Origin: Chondrus crispus
Lineage: Eukaryota; Rhodophyta; Florideophyceae; Gigartinales; Gigartinaceae
NCBI RefSeq assembly: GCF_000350225.1
Contig: NW_005179118.1
Location: forward strand, 1-64,000
DNA length: 64,000 nucleotides
Reading direction: 5' to 3'
The position numbers were made by a program, and so were the translations under genes. Shown here piece by piece: positions 34,701 through 45,482 of this stretch; the stretch's first letter is position 1; each line of letters opens with the position of its first letter. The notes under the pieces were generated by a model. The model was given only the letters and a program-made list of their open reading frames with translations. It did no database searches and had not been told where the DNA came from.

Positions 34701-35745
34701 GGGTCAGGCAGAGAGCAGTTTTCTTTGTGGACATGCATTCCGCCTGCAACGCACACAACTAAATCTCTACGATACACCCATAAAGCACTGACCAAAATTC
34801 GCCTTTCCTCTCAGCAGAGCATGGCTTCCATTTTCGTCCATATCTGTCTGAAAGGTAGTATAAAGTTACGTAGAGACGGAACGTCCAAGACACATGACAT
34901 ATTCGTGTTACACGGGGAGATCAAAAAACCCGCCTATGTATGCTTGATCTCCCCTCTGTAGACTCGTCGCGCAAAGTCTTTGTACCCTTCGGCATCTGTA
35001 CCAAAATCCGCATTCGTCGCGCAGATGGCATTCCACTCCGTATGACCTGCTCATAGACAAGTCGATTTGAGGAAAACTCCTATTTTGATTGGGGTTGTCC
35101 CAGAAAACTGTGATTTACACCTAAGGCATCACCGAGTGGTGTAGATTGCGCACTGCGAAAACCTTACTTAACCTCGCAAGTTTGAGACGGTTTCTTCATA
35201 CAGTATCCAATTACAAATGCTACTTGTGGGAGAGATGGTTTGATATTGTTTCAATCGTCCCTGTGGGCCAAGCATCGTGACGTGACTTGAATAGACCCTC
35301 ATGTCCCTGGAGAGTGGTAAAAGCAGAGACTGATGAATTCTTTATTCGGCAGAACAGATGCTGCCTTCAAAGAGCATGATGAAGAATCCCCGTACAAGAT
35401 TCGCCAATAGGTTCTTTCTTGCTCGACTACTCAAATTTACATGGTTCGTGTTTCATTCATCCATTACGGAAACTCAAATTCGGAAACATTCTGTGGTCTT
35501 CCGTCTCGCGAACTACAAACAAGCAAATCTGGCTGAGATTCATAGGCAATACTGCAGACTGAACCTTACTAGTACCGTGCGTTTGGAGAAAATATTTTTA
35601 TCTCGAGACTTGCAAGGCGACAAGTCTAGGAGAAAAGGGGAAAGAGTTCCATGTATGGTGATTGGAAGAACTTTGAGGGTGATTTGCAGAAAGCCCATGG
35701 GTAAATAATTCTAGTCGCTGTGCTTCCTGCTGAGATGGTCTGCAA
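31715..35745. other. Long region without a supported gene
   Basis: AT-rich. A minus-strand stretch around 32250-32400 reads protein-like (VLFHGGLTFRNVFVNE) and could be a decayed enzyme gene, but stops interrupt it. A 116-codon + strand frame at 35358-35708 has no recognisable feature. Short GCAGTAGT repeats lie at 33000-33025. No transposon ends or RNA genes were found. Confidence 0.3.
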
Positions 35746-35880
35746 ATGTGTATAAGAAGGCCATTGCTCTTTGGCAAATCTATCAGAACGTTCCTCCATC
35801 AATCGGAACTTGCAAGCATCTATTTACTCACCAATTATCCAGACAACCAGAACTCTGGCACCTTTCAACACCACTCCAAA

Positions 35881-36246
35881 ATGAACACTTGGGCTATTTT
35901 CCTCATCGGTTTCATGGTTGTCCTCCAAACTTGCACAGGAACTACTCCTACTCCAAGCATTTCGCCCCCTTTGATCAATTGTGCATACACCACCAGAACG
36001 CTGACTAGCTCAAGTCTTGTGGGGTCCTGCGAATGTCAATCAGGCTCTGAACAGGTTTCCGCCGGTGCCATTGATATATCTACTCCAGGAGCAACAGGGC
36101 GCTTTTTCATCTGCCTTGACAATGCGTGGCGTGATGACTGTGGGCCCATTACCGCTGAGATCGAGAGGGATATCATGGAGAGCTGCTGCAAGGTTGAAGA
36201 AGGAACTGTGACGGGATCATCAGGAGCTCTAGAATGTGAGTTTTAA
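35881..36246 (+). CDS. Small secreted cysteine-rich protein
   Basis: A 121-residue protein. A hydrophobic signal peptide (AIFLIGFMVVLQTC, cleaved around residue 20) is followed by a Thr/Pro/Ser stretch and about 100 residues with eight Cys, including CEC and CC pairs, allowing four disulfides. There are no membrane segments after the signal. ATG at 35881 is chosen because it begins the signal peptide; the frame is also open upstream to 35746. Likely extracellular or in the cell wall. The Cys pattern matches no family that I recognise. No introns are needed. Confidence 0.6.
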   Translation: MNTWAIFLIGFMVVLQTCTGTTPTPSISPPLINCAYTTRTLTSSSLVGSCECQSGSEQVSAGAIDISTPGATGRFFICLDNAWRDDCGPITAEIERDIMESCCKVEEGTVTGSSGALECEF

Positions 36247-37208
36247 GGAGATACGATGGTGATTGTGCATCAGATCTCTTCCTTTCCCTTGACTAGTGCG
36301 TTTACTCTTGTACGCTAGAATGGTGCTTCGGTTTTTTTCTTAAAAAGAGAGTTGCTTCATTTTACATAGAGCTCTAGTAGTGGTTTTGTAGTTATGGTTT
36401 TGCGGCTCTCCTTGCAGAACAAACTCGGAACGAGGAAGGAGTGCAGTGGTTTTGTGGTAGACTTTATTTTGACGGGACGAGAATTCACAGTCGATGGCGC
36501 AGCAATAGTTCACCGGAAACGAAGGTAGCGGACAGGTTTTTGTGTTCTCGGTCGTCGCAATTTGTGAAATTTCAATTTCCCCCACTGCATTGGTCAGCAC
36601 TCCCAGGTGATGAGGTGTGCAGTATCGCAGATAGCGTGCGATGAGCAATGATGAAGAAGCCGTACTAGCATGGTGGTATCAGTGACCTCTGCAGCCTTCG
36701 CATCTGCTCGTTATAAGAGCAGGTGGAGCTGGATGGGTAATGCATCTCGTCGCGAAGAGTGAAACGCCTACTCCTAGAAATTACGACATCGCCAAATCGT
36801 CGTGATTTTGACCCCGTTAAGCTATACAATCGTAGTATGATAAGAGTCCGAAGACCCCTACAACAGTTTCGGATTTCCCATATTGAATCGTCGCTTTTTC
36901 AACCAGTCTACTGGAGGCGGAATGAGAATGAGGCAACCAATGGGAGTAGGGCGCGTTTCAGGCGAGAAGCGGTTTTGAATTTATTTACAGTACTCGTCGT
37001 CGCGCTGCCTTCATATCATCGCGCCCTTATTACACGTGTAGCTTCCGACATGTACATATAATGCTGTAAGTATTACTATAAGTATGGCGTCTTTATCATA
37101 CGCATACACGTGTCGCGTGTCGTTTAGTTCATGACACATGTACAACGTGTAGATACGTGTAGACAAAATTCTCTCCTGATCCGCTGCCATAGATGTCGGG
37201 AAGCTCCG
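36247..37208. other. No gene recognised
   Basis: Intergenic. Several CACGTGT and ACACGTGT motifs at 37030-37160. No supported frame. Confidence 0.35.
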
Positions 37209-37678
37209 CTAGTGTCTAGACGACAAGCAATTTGACCTCATATGAGGCCGGGTTTTTTTTTGCAAAAATATATAAATTAAATCGAAACTTTAAAACATTC
37301 AGTTTGGACACCATTTCTTTAACGTATACGCGCTCGGCAATAACATCTTGCAAAGCATTGGGATGGCGGTTGTCAATGCACAGTGAGACTAAGAATCTAA
37401 TGAACTATCAATGATGAGTTGACTTTTTAAACAGGCGTTTTGGTTTCGAAGATATCAACATAAAACGTTTTGAGGTTGGTCAAAAAAGGCTCCTTTTTGG
37501 GCATTTTAAAAATGGCTGGAGAAGACGTGCAGATCTCACCAAACTCCACCCTTCCACAACGCAGAAGTCAACTGCCGTGTCGAGAGTATCTTTTTTCCAT
37601 CTTGTTGAGCTAGCACAAGTCGAGAAATATAAGTTGAAAAGTGACCTCATATGAGGTCATTTGTCACCTAGACACTAG
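37209..37678. mobile_element. CTAG-flanked MITE, copy 3
   Basis: 470 bp, very similar to the copy at 22229 but lacking about 22 bp that hold one of its two left-hand CCTCATATGAGG palindromes. Same terminal repeats. Confidence 0.85.
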
Positions 37679-37951
37679 ACAGATCGTCGAGCCGAGCATC
37701 CTCTCCGGCCCCGACGTGCGTTGCCGCCGCTCTTGGCGCTCACTACAACGTGAGAGGGGCATGGCCGCAAGAGAACTGGCAGTTACCCTTTGATCAAACG
37801 CCTGCACTGCGCAACGGTGCAGGCCGCTGTGTGATGCGTTGATCCGCCGAGGACCCTTCCTAGGGAGCTTTCGCGATGCACGGGAGGCTGCTTTCTGCGC
37901 ACCCGGCGCGTCCAAACTCAATGCCTGCCCCTCGACCGAAAATTTATCCAA
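37679..37951 (-). other. GC-rich unassigned ORF fragment cut by MITE 3
   Basis: About 90 codons open, rich in Arg and Ser, running into the MITE. GC content is higher than the flanks. It could be part of a gene disrupted by the insertion or chance. Confidence 0.2.
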
Positions 37952-38209
37952 AACCCTGTGGCTGCTTTGAGAGTGTGCCTACGATATGAGATGGAAGAAT
38001 CTCCCGCTTTTTCGGGCGGAGTCAATACGCATTGAGCGTGCAAGATGCTGAAAAAGCGCTCGAAAGCATAATTTATGGATATGGTCGGTCGATACTAGAA
38101 AGCCCAGGGCTCTCTATCAGTGTCGTACTGCTACACGCTTTACCGTCGCAATGGATATCTCGTGAACGATTGCCAGTTCTATTGAAGTCATCCAAGAAGC
38201 GCACCATGA

Positions 38210-39166
38210 TCAACGAATTCGGCTAACATCCGAAGTCTCCACGTAAGAGTCAAAGAAATATCCGACCTCAATCTCCTGCGTGATCAGCCTTTCCGTGGGG
38301 AGCTCCTTGGCTCTGAGCACCCCATTAACATCGTATGCCCAAAAGTGATGGTCGTTATGCGTGGGGTTGTAGTTGCACGCCACCAACCCGCCAACCGTCG
38401 CCAAGTAAGTCACCCTGACCTTCATCGCTCCCCGGGATGCTCGGATCGTTGCAAACACCGCCTCTCCCGGCTCGAGCTCCACAGAAGCGCCCGACGTCAG
38501 CCCGACCACGATCGTCTGCGACTCCTCGCCGGACTCGCCCCACCCCCTCGAGAACCCGAAGCTCGTCTCGACCCCGCCGCCAGTACCCTGGAACTCCACC
38601 TCGTAATTCATCGTCTGCGTGAACGTGAACGACCCAGAGTTGCTCCAGCTCGTGCTCACCGTGTTGCGCACCTCCTGGTTGGCCGAAGCGTCAAACGTCG
38701 CCGTCTGCGACGACGTGTTGTTGAACGGCACCTCGGCCACGATCACAGGTTCCACGCTTTGGTCAATCGCCTCGGCGCTGACCGGCCGGATCGTTGTCGT
38801 CACTTGTGGCCAACTGTATTTCGTGTACAGGTCGTCCCAAGGGGTCGGGCTGCGCACAAAGGCGTCGTTGGGCTCGCGGCCCGCATAGGCCCCCACAGCG
38901 GCTTTGAGGTCGTCACCGGCCAGGCCAAAGGTTCCAAGCTCCGTGTCTGAGATGACGTGCACTTCCGAGCCGTAAGCCGTAGCGGAGCCGGTGCCACCGG
39001 CGATGATGTTGACCCCGTTTTCAGAACTTTGGCGCGTGGAGAGCGCCCATGAAGGGGCGGTCGCAGGCTTGGCTACGGTGTCAACGAGTTGGGGCGAAGG
39101 ACTGGCGAGAGTAAGGACAGTAAGGAGCAGCGGGACCAGGAGCGAGAGAAGTATTCTCGGGGACAT
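38210..39166 (-). CDS. Secreted aerolysin-like (ETX/MTX2-type) pore-forming-family protein
   Basis: A 318-residue intronless gene. The ATG at 39166 is preferred over an in-frame start at 39349 because it begins a clear signal peptide (RILLSLLVPLLLTVLTLA). After a Pro/Ala-rich propeptide-like stretch comes a beta-rich domain. Its middle (about residues 160-255) alternates Ser/Thr with hydrophobics around a Gly-rich turn, the pattern of the membrane-inserting hairpin of aerolysin-type proteins. The C-terminal 60 residues hold aromatic and His residues. Eukaryotic members include spherulin- and natterin-like proteins with defence or stress roles; activity here is untested. No frameshift or stop is seen. 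The family call rests on pattern, not on alignment. Confidence 0.55.
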   Translation of the reverse strand: MSPRILLSLLVPLLLTVLTLASPSPQLVDTVAKPATAPSWALSTRQSSENGVNIIAGGTGSATAYGSEVHVISDTELGTFGLAGDDLKAAVGAYAGREPNDAFVRSPTPWDDLYTKYSWPQVTTTIRPVSAEAIDQSVEPVIVAEVPFNNTSSQTATFDASANQEVRNTVSTSWSNSGSFTFTQTMNYEVEFQGTGGGVETSFGFSRGWGESGEESQTIVVGLTSGASVELEPGEAVFATIRASRGAMKVRVTYLATVGGLVACNYNPTHNDHHFWAYDVNGVLRAKELPTERLITQEIEVGYFFDSYVETSDVSRIR

Positions 39167-39391
39167 GGTGACGGGGTTGGGTAGGGCAGAAGCACTGGAT
39201 TGCTTGAGTGCGTGGGTTGGTGCGTGGGTTGGAGGTGTGCGCTTGGTTGTGAATGTGATGGATTCTACTTTCTTCCGAAGAACATCTTCTTCTACTGTGC
39301 GTCTTTTAAAGGCCGGATGAACTTGTACCTTGTGCTCGGGAAAAGGCAAATGGGACCAAGCCAGGGGTTACAGAGGCACATCACATTCACT
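39167..39391. promoter_or_regulatory. Upstream region of the aerolysin-like gene
   Basis: The 5' flank of the minus-strand gene. It stays open in frame to 39349 but is Thr/Pro-rich and unlike a secretion signal, so it is more likely leader. A minus-strand TTTAAA lies at about 39305-39310. Confidence 0.25.
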
Positions 39392-39419
39392 CACACGCAC
39401 ACGCACACGCACACGCACA
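39392..39419. repeat. CACACG microsatellite
   Basis: Tandem CACACG/CACGCA units over 28 bases. Confidence 0.85.
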
Positions 39420-40054
39420 TCTAATGTGCACCCTCATGCGAGCACATTGCGGGTGCAGCAAGCCGCCCCCCTTCCGGCAACAACGCTCCGCAATCTGTGG
39501 TGGGAACTCTCGGAAGTAGTCTGCCGCCAAATCCCCCACGCGCGCAAAAGAAAAAGAAAAGCGGGGCGCCGATCTTCACTACGACCGGCAACCGCAACAA
39601 GTCTGCCACTCGTTTCAAACGCATTGTGGAAACTAAGCAGGGGCGGATAGAAAACCGCACGCGATTCAAAACAGGTTGCTCGTAGAAACGAAAATCGCCC
39701 CCTGTCCATTGGCGATATTCATTAGTACGGCGATGACATCGACAAGCCGGAGCTTGCTGCAGTGAGTACTTGCCCTTGCTTTACCTTTCTGCGTTCTGCA
39801 TCGCCGTCTGTATTGTTGACTCATTTACACACACGCACTTCATGCCCTGGATTATGATACAGAGGACAGCACCATCTGTGGTGGCACAATCCGCGGAGAG
39901 TTCGGCGACCGCCGTGGCACCTAGTCGAAGAATGCAACCTTGTATGTCAAACTGCGCAATGCCGCCCATGCGTTGTTACCGAACAGTGCCTCAGCGCGTA
40001 GTTCATGAGATGGATAGGTACTGATATGCGAGCGCGCAGGGCGGCCTGCGCGTC
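39420..40054. other. No gene recognised; left flank of element B
   Basis: Short frames only. At 40033-40052 a perfect hairpin (CGCGCAGG, loop GCGG, CCTGCGCG) sits directly at the broken end of the element B LTR. Confidence 0.4.
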
Positions 40055-40593
40055 CAGAACCGGGCACGGGCCCGGTAGCAGTGTGGTAGAGCGGGTCGGG
40101 ATAGGTCGCGCGCTCGCACGAGCGGATCGACGCCTCGACGCCCCGGAGCAGCGCTGGGTGACGTACCAGCGCTGACGGGCGGAGGCGGATCCCGGCTCGC
40201 TCGCGTGTCGTGCAACCCGACCCGTGCCGGTCCCTAACTAAAAAGGCGTGCGAAGGTGTCGCCTAATTAGAGTCAGCTGGAGGGTTTTGCCGCGGTCGCG
40301 GATCGTGACCCCGCCACCTTCGTCCTCTCCCCGCCGGCGCCCTACCTCCTATTTAATATACAAATCGAAGTTATCATACTATAGTACAGTATCGCGTTAC
40401 TGTACCAGTGCGGGTCGTCCCGCACTGTAATACTGTCAGCCATCGGGCTGACAGCACACGTGTCGTACACGTGTGCTGGCGCACGCGCTGTAAGATATGC
40501 GCGCACGCCCGCTGTAAGGTTCGTACCTTACAGCGAGATCTAGATCTAATTGCAAATCTAATGTATACAGTGGTCGTCGGCAATTATGCCACA
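40055..40593 (-). repeat. Element B left LTR (3' LTR), truncated
   Basis: 539 bp aligning without gaps to 53960-54498, with only a handful of differences. The outer 92 bp, including TGTAGCATAA, are missing. The inner end is TTATGCCACA. Confidence 0.9.
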
Positions 40594-40596
40594 TCG

Positions 40597-40630
40597 CCCC
40601 CCACTTAACGGTGAACGTCCGCGTTCACCC
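40597..40630 (-). promoter_or_regulatory. Polypurine tract and TCCG-loop hairpin beside the 3' LTR of B
   Basis: On the minus strand TTAAGTGGGGGGC lies next to the LTR and is preceded by a perfect 8-bp hairpin, GGTGAACG with its complement around TCCG. The segment recurs at 45449-45482. Confidence 0.75.
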
Positions 40631-40648
40631 CGGCTTGTAGAGGTGGCC

Positions 40649-43048
40649 ATGTCGATTCCCGTAGCTGTCGAGATCGTACCCGAGGTCGCCAGTACGCCAC
40701 CCCTTCCATTGGGTTCGAGCCCGGTCCGTCGTCTGCCCATCGCTCCTTTTCCCCTTCGTCGCCTCCTTGTCCCCAGCGACTTCCCGTGTCGCGCCGTATT
40801 CCTCTTTTTCTCCCCCGCCCTTCCATCTCCTTGCGTCTTGGTCGGCGCCTCACCTGACGTCGCCCGCCCCTTGTTCTCCGTCCGAATCTCGTCTGGACCG
40901 TCGGAGTCCTTCCTCTCGCTGGGCGACTCCGATTCCTACTCGTCGATGTCGGCGCCTCTCCCGAGCCCTTCCGTATCCCCGGGGACGATCCCCTCGTCGA
41001 GTATACACGCCGTTCCCCGTAGGGAAGTTACTCCCCGTCAACTAGAGCTGCCGTCGCTCCTGCGAGCCACCTTACCGCCGTTCCAGAAGTCCCGGAGCGC
41101 GGGGGACTCGCCACCGTCGATCGAGTTCGTCCCCGCCTCGGCGCCCCCGGCTTCACATGTCGTCGATTCCGCCGTCGCCCGAGGCCTGCCCTCGGCTGGA
41201 GAGGAGGACAATGCTGGCAGAAGGTGGTTTGGTTCGCCGTTAGAGCGGTCTGCCCCGCTGCCTGTCGAACGTCTTCGCTTTTCGTGGCGCCGGTGCGCCT
41301 GTTCGGGCGTGACTATGAGTGAGCTACTGTCCCACGATCGCCTCCGCCCCGACTTGCTGCGTGTTCGCCGAGTATACGAAGCAGGCGGTGCGGAGGAGGC
41401 GTCGCTGATGCTGGGGAGGCTCACCGCGGACGGCGTCGGTGCGGCGTACCAAATCCCCGACGCTATCCACAGCGAGCGGAGCTTCGTGTACAGTGCGAGC
41501 GAGGCCGACTACGTGGATCAGATGGCGTCTTATCTGTCGGGACCCGGTCGTGGTGAGCCTCGTCGGTTCGTCCTGGCCGCCGTGCCGGGGCTGTACGTCA
41601 GCCCCAGACCCTACGCCTATTCGAAGGCGAGGGCCGCCTTACAAAAATCTGCCTGCTCCCTAATGCGTCTGCACAGGGTTGCCATCTCTCCTCACGATTG
41701 GGCGGTGTATCGACGTTCCGACGAGGAAGACGGGCGAGTCTTCCGTGCATCCGCGTTCGAGCGGGGGTTGTCGCCGGGGGATTTTCCGCCACTCCCCGTT
41801 GTCGTAAGGGAGGCACTCCCTTCGTTGGGAGTGCATCCTCTTCTCCCTTACCTTCTAAAGCATTTCGGCTTCATTTGCGCCGATCCGCGTCATCCCGCCT
41901 ATTCAGCCGTCATGTTCAATCTAGAAGGGGAGTGAGCCTGGTCTCTGGGTAATGCCTTCATGACCGAGGTGTCCGTACAAAGCCGTGTCTTCCTGCAACC
42001 GCCCGAGGTGTTGGGGTTCTTCGGAAGGGTAGCGGCAGACCTTCCCCTGGTGCCCCTACACCCGCTCGAGCGTAGCACATCGCACGTGTCTTGGGCATGT
42101 ACGGCGGTGCTGGAGTTGATGCAGCGCGCCGACGAGGTGCCAGAACGACATCGACGTCCATGGACAGATTTCACTACCGGCGACCGTAGTATCTACCTCA
42201 CTTATCAACTGGCCACCGATGCCTTCGACGCGCGGTCCCTCCCGACGGCGGCCTCCCCTAGTCGTCCTGTACGCGGTGGCGGCGTCGGATCCACCGCGCG
42301 AGAGTCGCAGAGGAAGCGCTATCGGGACTTGGATGGTGAGGCAGCCGCGGTTGGGGGAACGGGCACGAACCCCTTTCAGCCCCCTACCGTTAGCAACGGC
42401 CTCTATGGCTCCTTGGAGGGGCCTTCCGTCCTCCCGGTTCCGCCCCTTCACCCGCCGGCGGGGGAAGATCCACTGGAGGAGTCGGCGAGTCGTCGTATTA
42501 TGTCGGCACGCGCCGATGTCAGGGCCTTCCCTGGCTTAGCCCAGGCCTTAGGGACGTCGGCGGATCGTCCGTGGCAAATCGAGGGCCTTCTTCGGACGTT
42601 GGCGTCGTGGTATCTGTTGCGTAGCGACGAGGCCCGCCGTCTGGGTACCGAACGCGAATCATACGCCTCCGAATTGCGTCGACTGAAGCACGAGGTGGAG
42701 ACCTTACGTCAGACCTCCGTGGAGCACGCGAACGCTCTCGAGCGGTCCCAAGTCGAACGGGACCGCTACCGTCGAGAGCGCGATGAGCTCCGTTCTCTCC
42801 GTGTCGGTGCTCCATCCGTGCCGCGGCACGCCATGCGCGACCCTTACGAGGAGCAGACGTACGAACCCTCTCGGTCGTACGGGACCGCGCCCTCGGATGC
42901 CGCGGCCATTCGTTGGTCTCAGGACGAGGAGGTGGCGATGCCGCCGCTGGCGGACGTCCGGGTGGGGTTGCCTCGGCACCCCCGTTATTGTCCGTCGAAA
43001 CCCTACGCCTCGAGTCCATCGTCCGCACCGAACGGCCCAGAGCAGTGA
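40649..43048 (+). pseudogene. Antisense ORF of element B (aORF), one nonsense codon
   Basis: 799 codons on the strand opposite gag-pol, starting with ATG-TCG 56 nt inside the LTR. It is in one frame except for TGA at 41933-41935, where element A encodes Trp (TGG). The N-terminal 200 residues are Pro/Ser-rich. A conserved core of about 450 residues contains ERSAPL, ACSGVT, YVSPRPYAYS, ISPHDWA, REALPSLGVHPLLP and WSLGNAFM. A KRYRDLDGE basic motif, a coiled coil (about residues 675-730) and a tail with VAMPPL and HPRYCP follow. No signal peptide or membrane segment. It is not gag, envelope, protease or helicase by any motif I know. Antisense ORFs exist in some plant Ty3 elements; relation to them is unknown. 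Confidence 0.85.
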
Positions 43049-45448
43049 CCGTGCCACACCGATAGTTTAGCTCCCTTCGTCCGTAAAGCCACTAGGGCAT
43101 CCTTCGCTGGTGCATTCGTCTTCACACGCTCGTCAGCAGATGCCTCGGTGGACATGTGGCGGGCCCTTTGTTCGACGGATGGTAGCGCAGAGTCACACCT
43201 CCACCATCGTCTTCTTCCGTCGTACAGGTCGTTCGCCGGTACGATCCGACGCGCCAACTTGCCCTGTCTCCAATTCCACTCTTCGATCTTCGACGTAAAC
43301 CCTTGTCGGCGAAGTGGTTCTTTTCGTCGTGTCCATCGATCGCGGGCCCTCTGTCCCCACGCCGATTTCCATTTCCCATTCTCTCCCGTCCTCGTCGTCG
43401 GTCGTTGCGATAGTCCTGCCCGAGTTCCCCGTACGCAGCGGTACTAATATCCCGGGAGGCCGCCGTGAGTGGCCCTCTTCGTCCCCGATTATCTTCTCAT
43501 CCTTCAGCGAGAGAGCGTTGCTGAACGTCACGCCAATCCACTTCGTGTGTATGGGTTCCACGTCCGCCACGCGCGTGTGCTTGATCGATCGTAACGCTCG
43601 CTTCTTTTTTTCTGGGAGGGGGCCGTGCCTCTCAATACCGCCGCGCCCTCACCTCCGACGTCTGGTATTCCCCTGTCGTCCAAGGCGGGGTAGCTTTCGC
43701 CCGACGAGGCGTTTGGCTATATGCGGAGGAACCTTCTCCCTCCAAAAGGGAGGCGGGGGAGGAGCCGATTCTTCTCGTCGCTTCCATCGGTCGTCCCGTG
43801 TTCTCTGTCTCCTTCCTTCCTGACGTCCTTCGGTGCTCATTCTTGGGAAGGGGAGGCGCTGTAGCACGATGACACCATAATTCACTACGACCTTGTTGCC
43901 GACTTCTCGCGCGGCGAGGTTACCTGTGACTTTGCTGAGGGCGGGGGTCGTCCCCCGCCGAGCTCCGCGTCCGAGAGCGCCGGTACAGCGTGCCCGCTGT
44001 CTTCTTCCCTTAGAATGTCTTGTCGTCGTGTCCGTCGGCCGTTACGCGGTCGTCGACGCTCACGTTCGTAGTTGCCGCCGGTATCGATGCGTCGCGGATG
44101 CGAACTACGGGGTGCATCAGCACTGCGACCTGCGATGGGGTTGTCTCCGCTGGTTGGAGACGCGGAGTGTCCCTGTGGCTCGGGGCGCGCGTCTCCGGTG
44201 ACGGCGGGGACGGCGTCTTGTCGTTGTACGTTTCCGGGTGCGTCGCCATAGCCGTTGTCGAGGTTGCCAGAGTTGGGTCCGCGGGACCTACCGGCGGATG
44301 GCGGTTCTTCGCGGTACCGTGGGGGAGCCCCTCGGTGAGCACTCAGAAGGCGTCCGTGCGCCTGTTGCCGCCCCTTTCTCCTCGTGTCGAGAGGGGAGGT
44401 CCCTCGTGGTCGAAGTCACAGGGCTTGCTTGAGCTTCTTCGGGTTCTCGCTTGCAGTCCAGTCCGCGCGGCGCCGCATGTTCCCTGTATTCAACGGTTCC
44501 GTGGAGGACGTTCGCAGCGCAATGTACGTGTTAGTAGCGTGGGCTGGGTCAGGTCCGCGTTCTCCGGCGCTCCTCGCCGTCGGCGGCGAGATGGGGCCCG
44601 AACCCGCGTATAGTCGTCGACACGCAGCGGGTTCAGGGGAGCAAAGCCGGTCGACGACTTGAGTTACGCGCGACGAGATGGCGAGGCGCCCGCTTGGTGA
44701 GCGGACGTGTGTACCCTCGGGCGGGTTCTCGCTGTACCCGCCCTTGAACCGCCGCCGTCCGCCTTTCCATGACTTTTCCGGTGGTGTACAGTACCAGCAC
44801 ACGCAATGCACGTGCTGGTGTAATTTCCCTTCCTTGATTTGACGTTATTTTTGGAGGATGGTGGCGGTGGTCATTTCGTGATGACGCCAGCGGTGTTGTT
44901 GCGTGACACGCAAACTCCGGCGACGCTCGCGTGTAAATTCCCCTCACCTCTTAATTTCCCTTATTATAGGGCGGCTGTCTGCGGCGGTTTTGGGGTGTCT
45001 TGCTTCCGTGCGCGGGTATAACTACCTTGGAGCGTGTTGCGCCGGACGCCCCCCATGCACGGGAGCCCGTTCCATACGTCTCGTGTGCGCAAGCTCGCGC
45101 CTTCGACCCCTACCCCGATCATCGCCTCCGTCGATCGACCTTCAAGGGGCCTATTCGCCCTCTACGCCGGCGACCCTTTGCCGGTGATCGTCTCATTCGT
45201 TGGGCGTTCCTACCCTACACTCCGTAGGGGATATTATTTTCTCTCTCCGCGCCGTTTTGCTATTTTCGATCATAGCGAGGACTACGATTCTTCAGGCAGT
45301 TCGTACTGCCCTGCTCCTATTTCTTGCGTCTTCGGCCTCGGCGAAGTCAATACGGCTTGACTTCGGTACGTTTCCCCTGTCCCTACTCGTAAGAGCTCAG
45401 TTCTGACCATAACGAAACGGTTCGATTTAACCGCCCCGAGGCGGTTGG
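43049..45448. other. Convergent non-coding region of element B
   Basis: 2.4 kb between the ends of the antisense ORF and pol. It holds TCCGTAAAGCCACTAGGGC (43080-43098), shared exactly with element A. No frame is shared with A. Confidence 0.5.
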
Positions 45449-45482
45449 GGGCCCCCCACTTAAGAATGAATGTCCGCGTTCA
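45449..45482 (-). promoter_or_regulatory. Internal copy of the polypurine-tract segment, element B
   Basis: At the pol stop the minus strand reads TGAACGCGGACATTCA, the stop TAA and GTGGGGGGC. It matches the LTR-proximal copy at 40597-40630 over about 33 bases. Confidence 0.65.
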
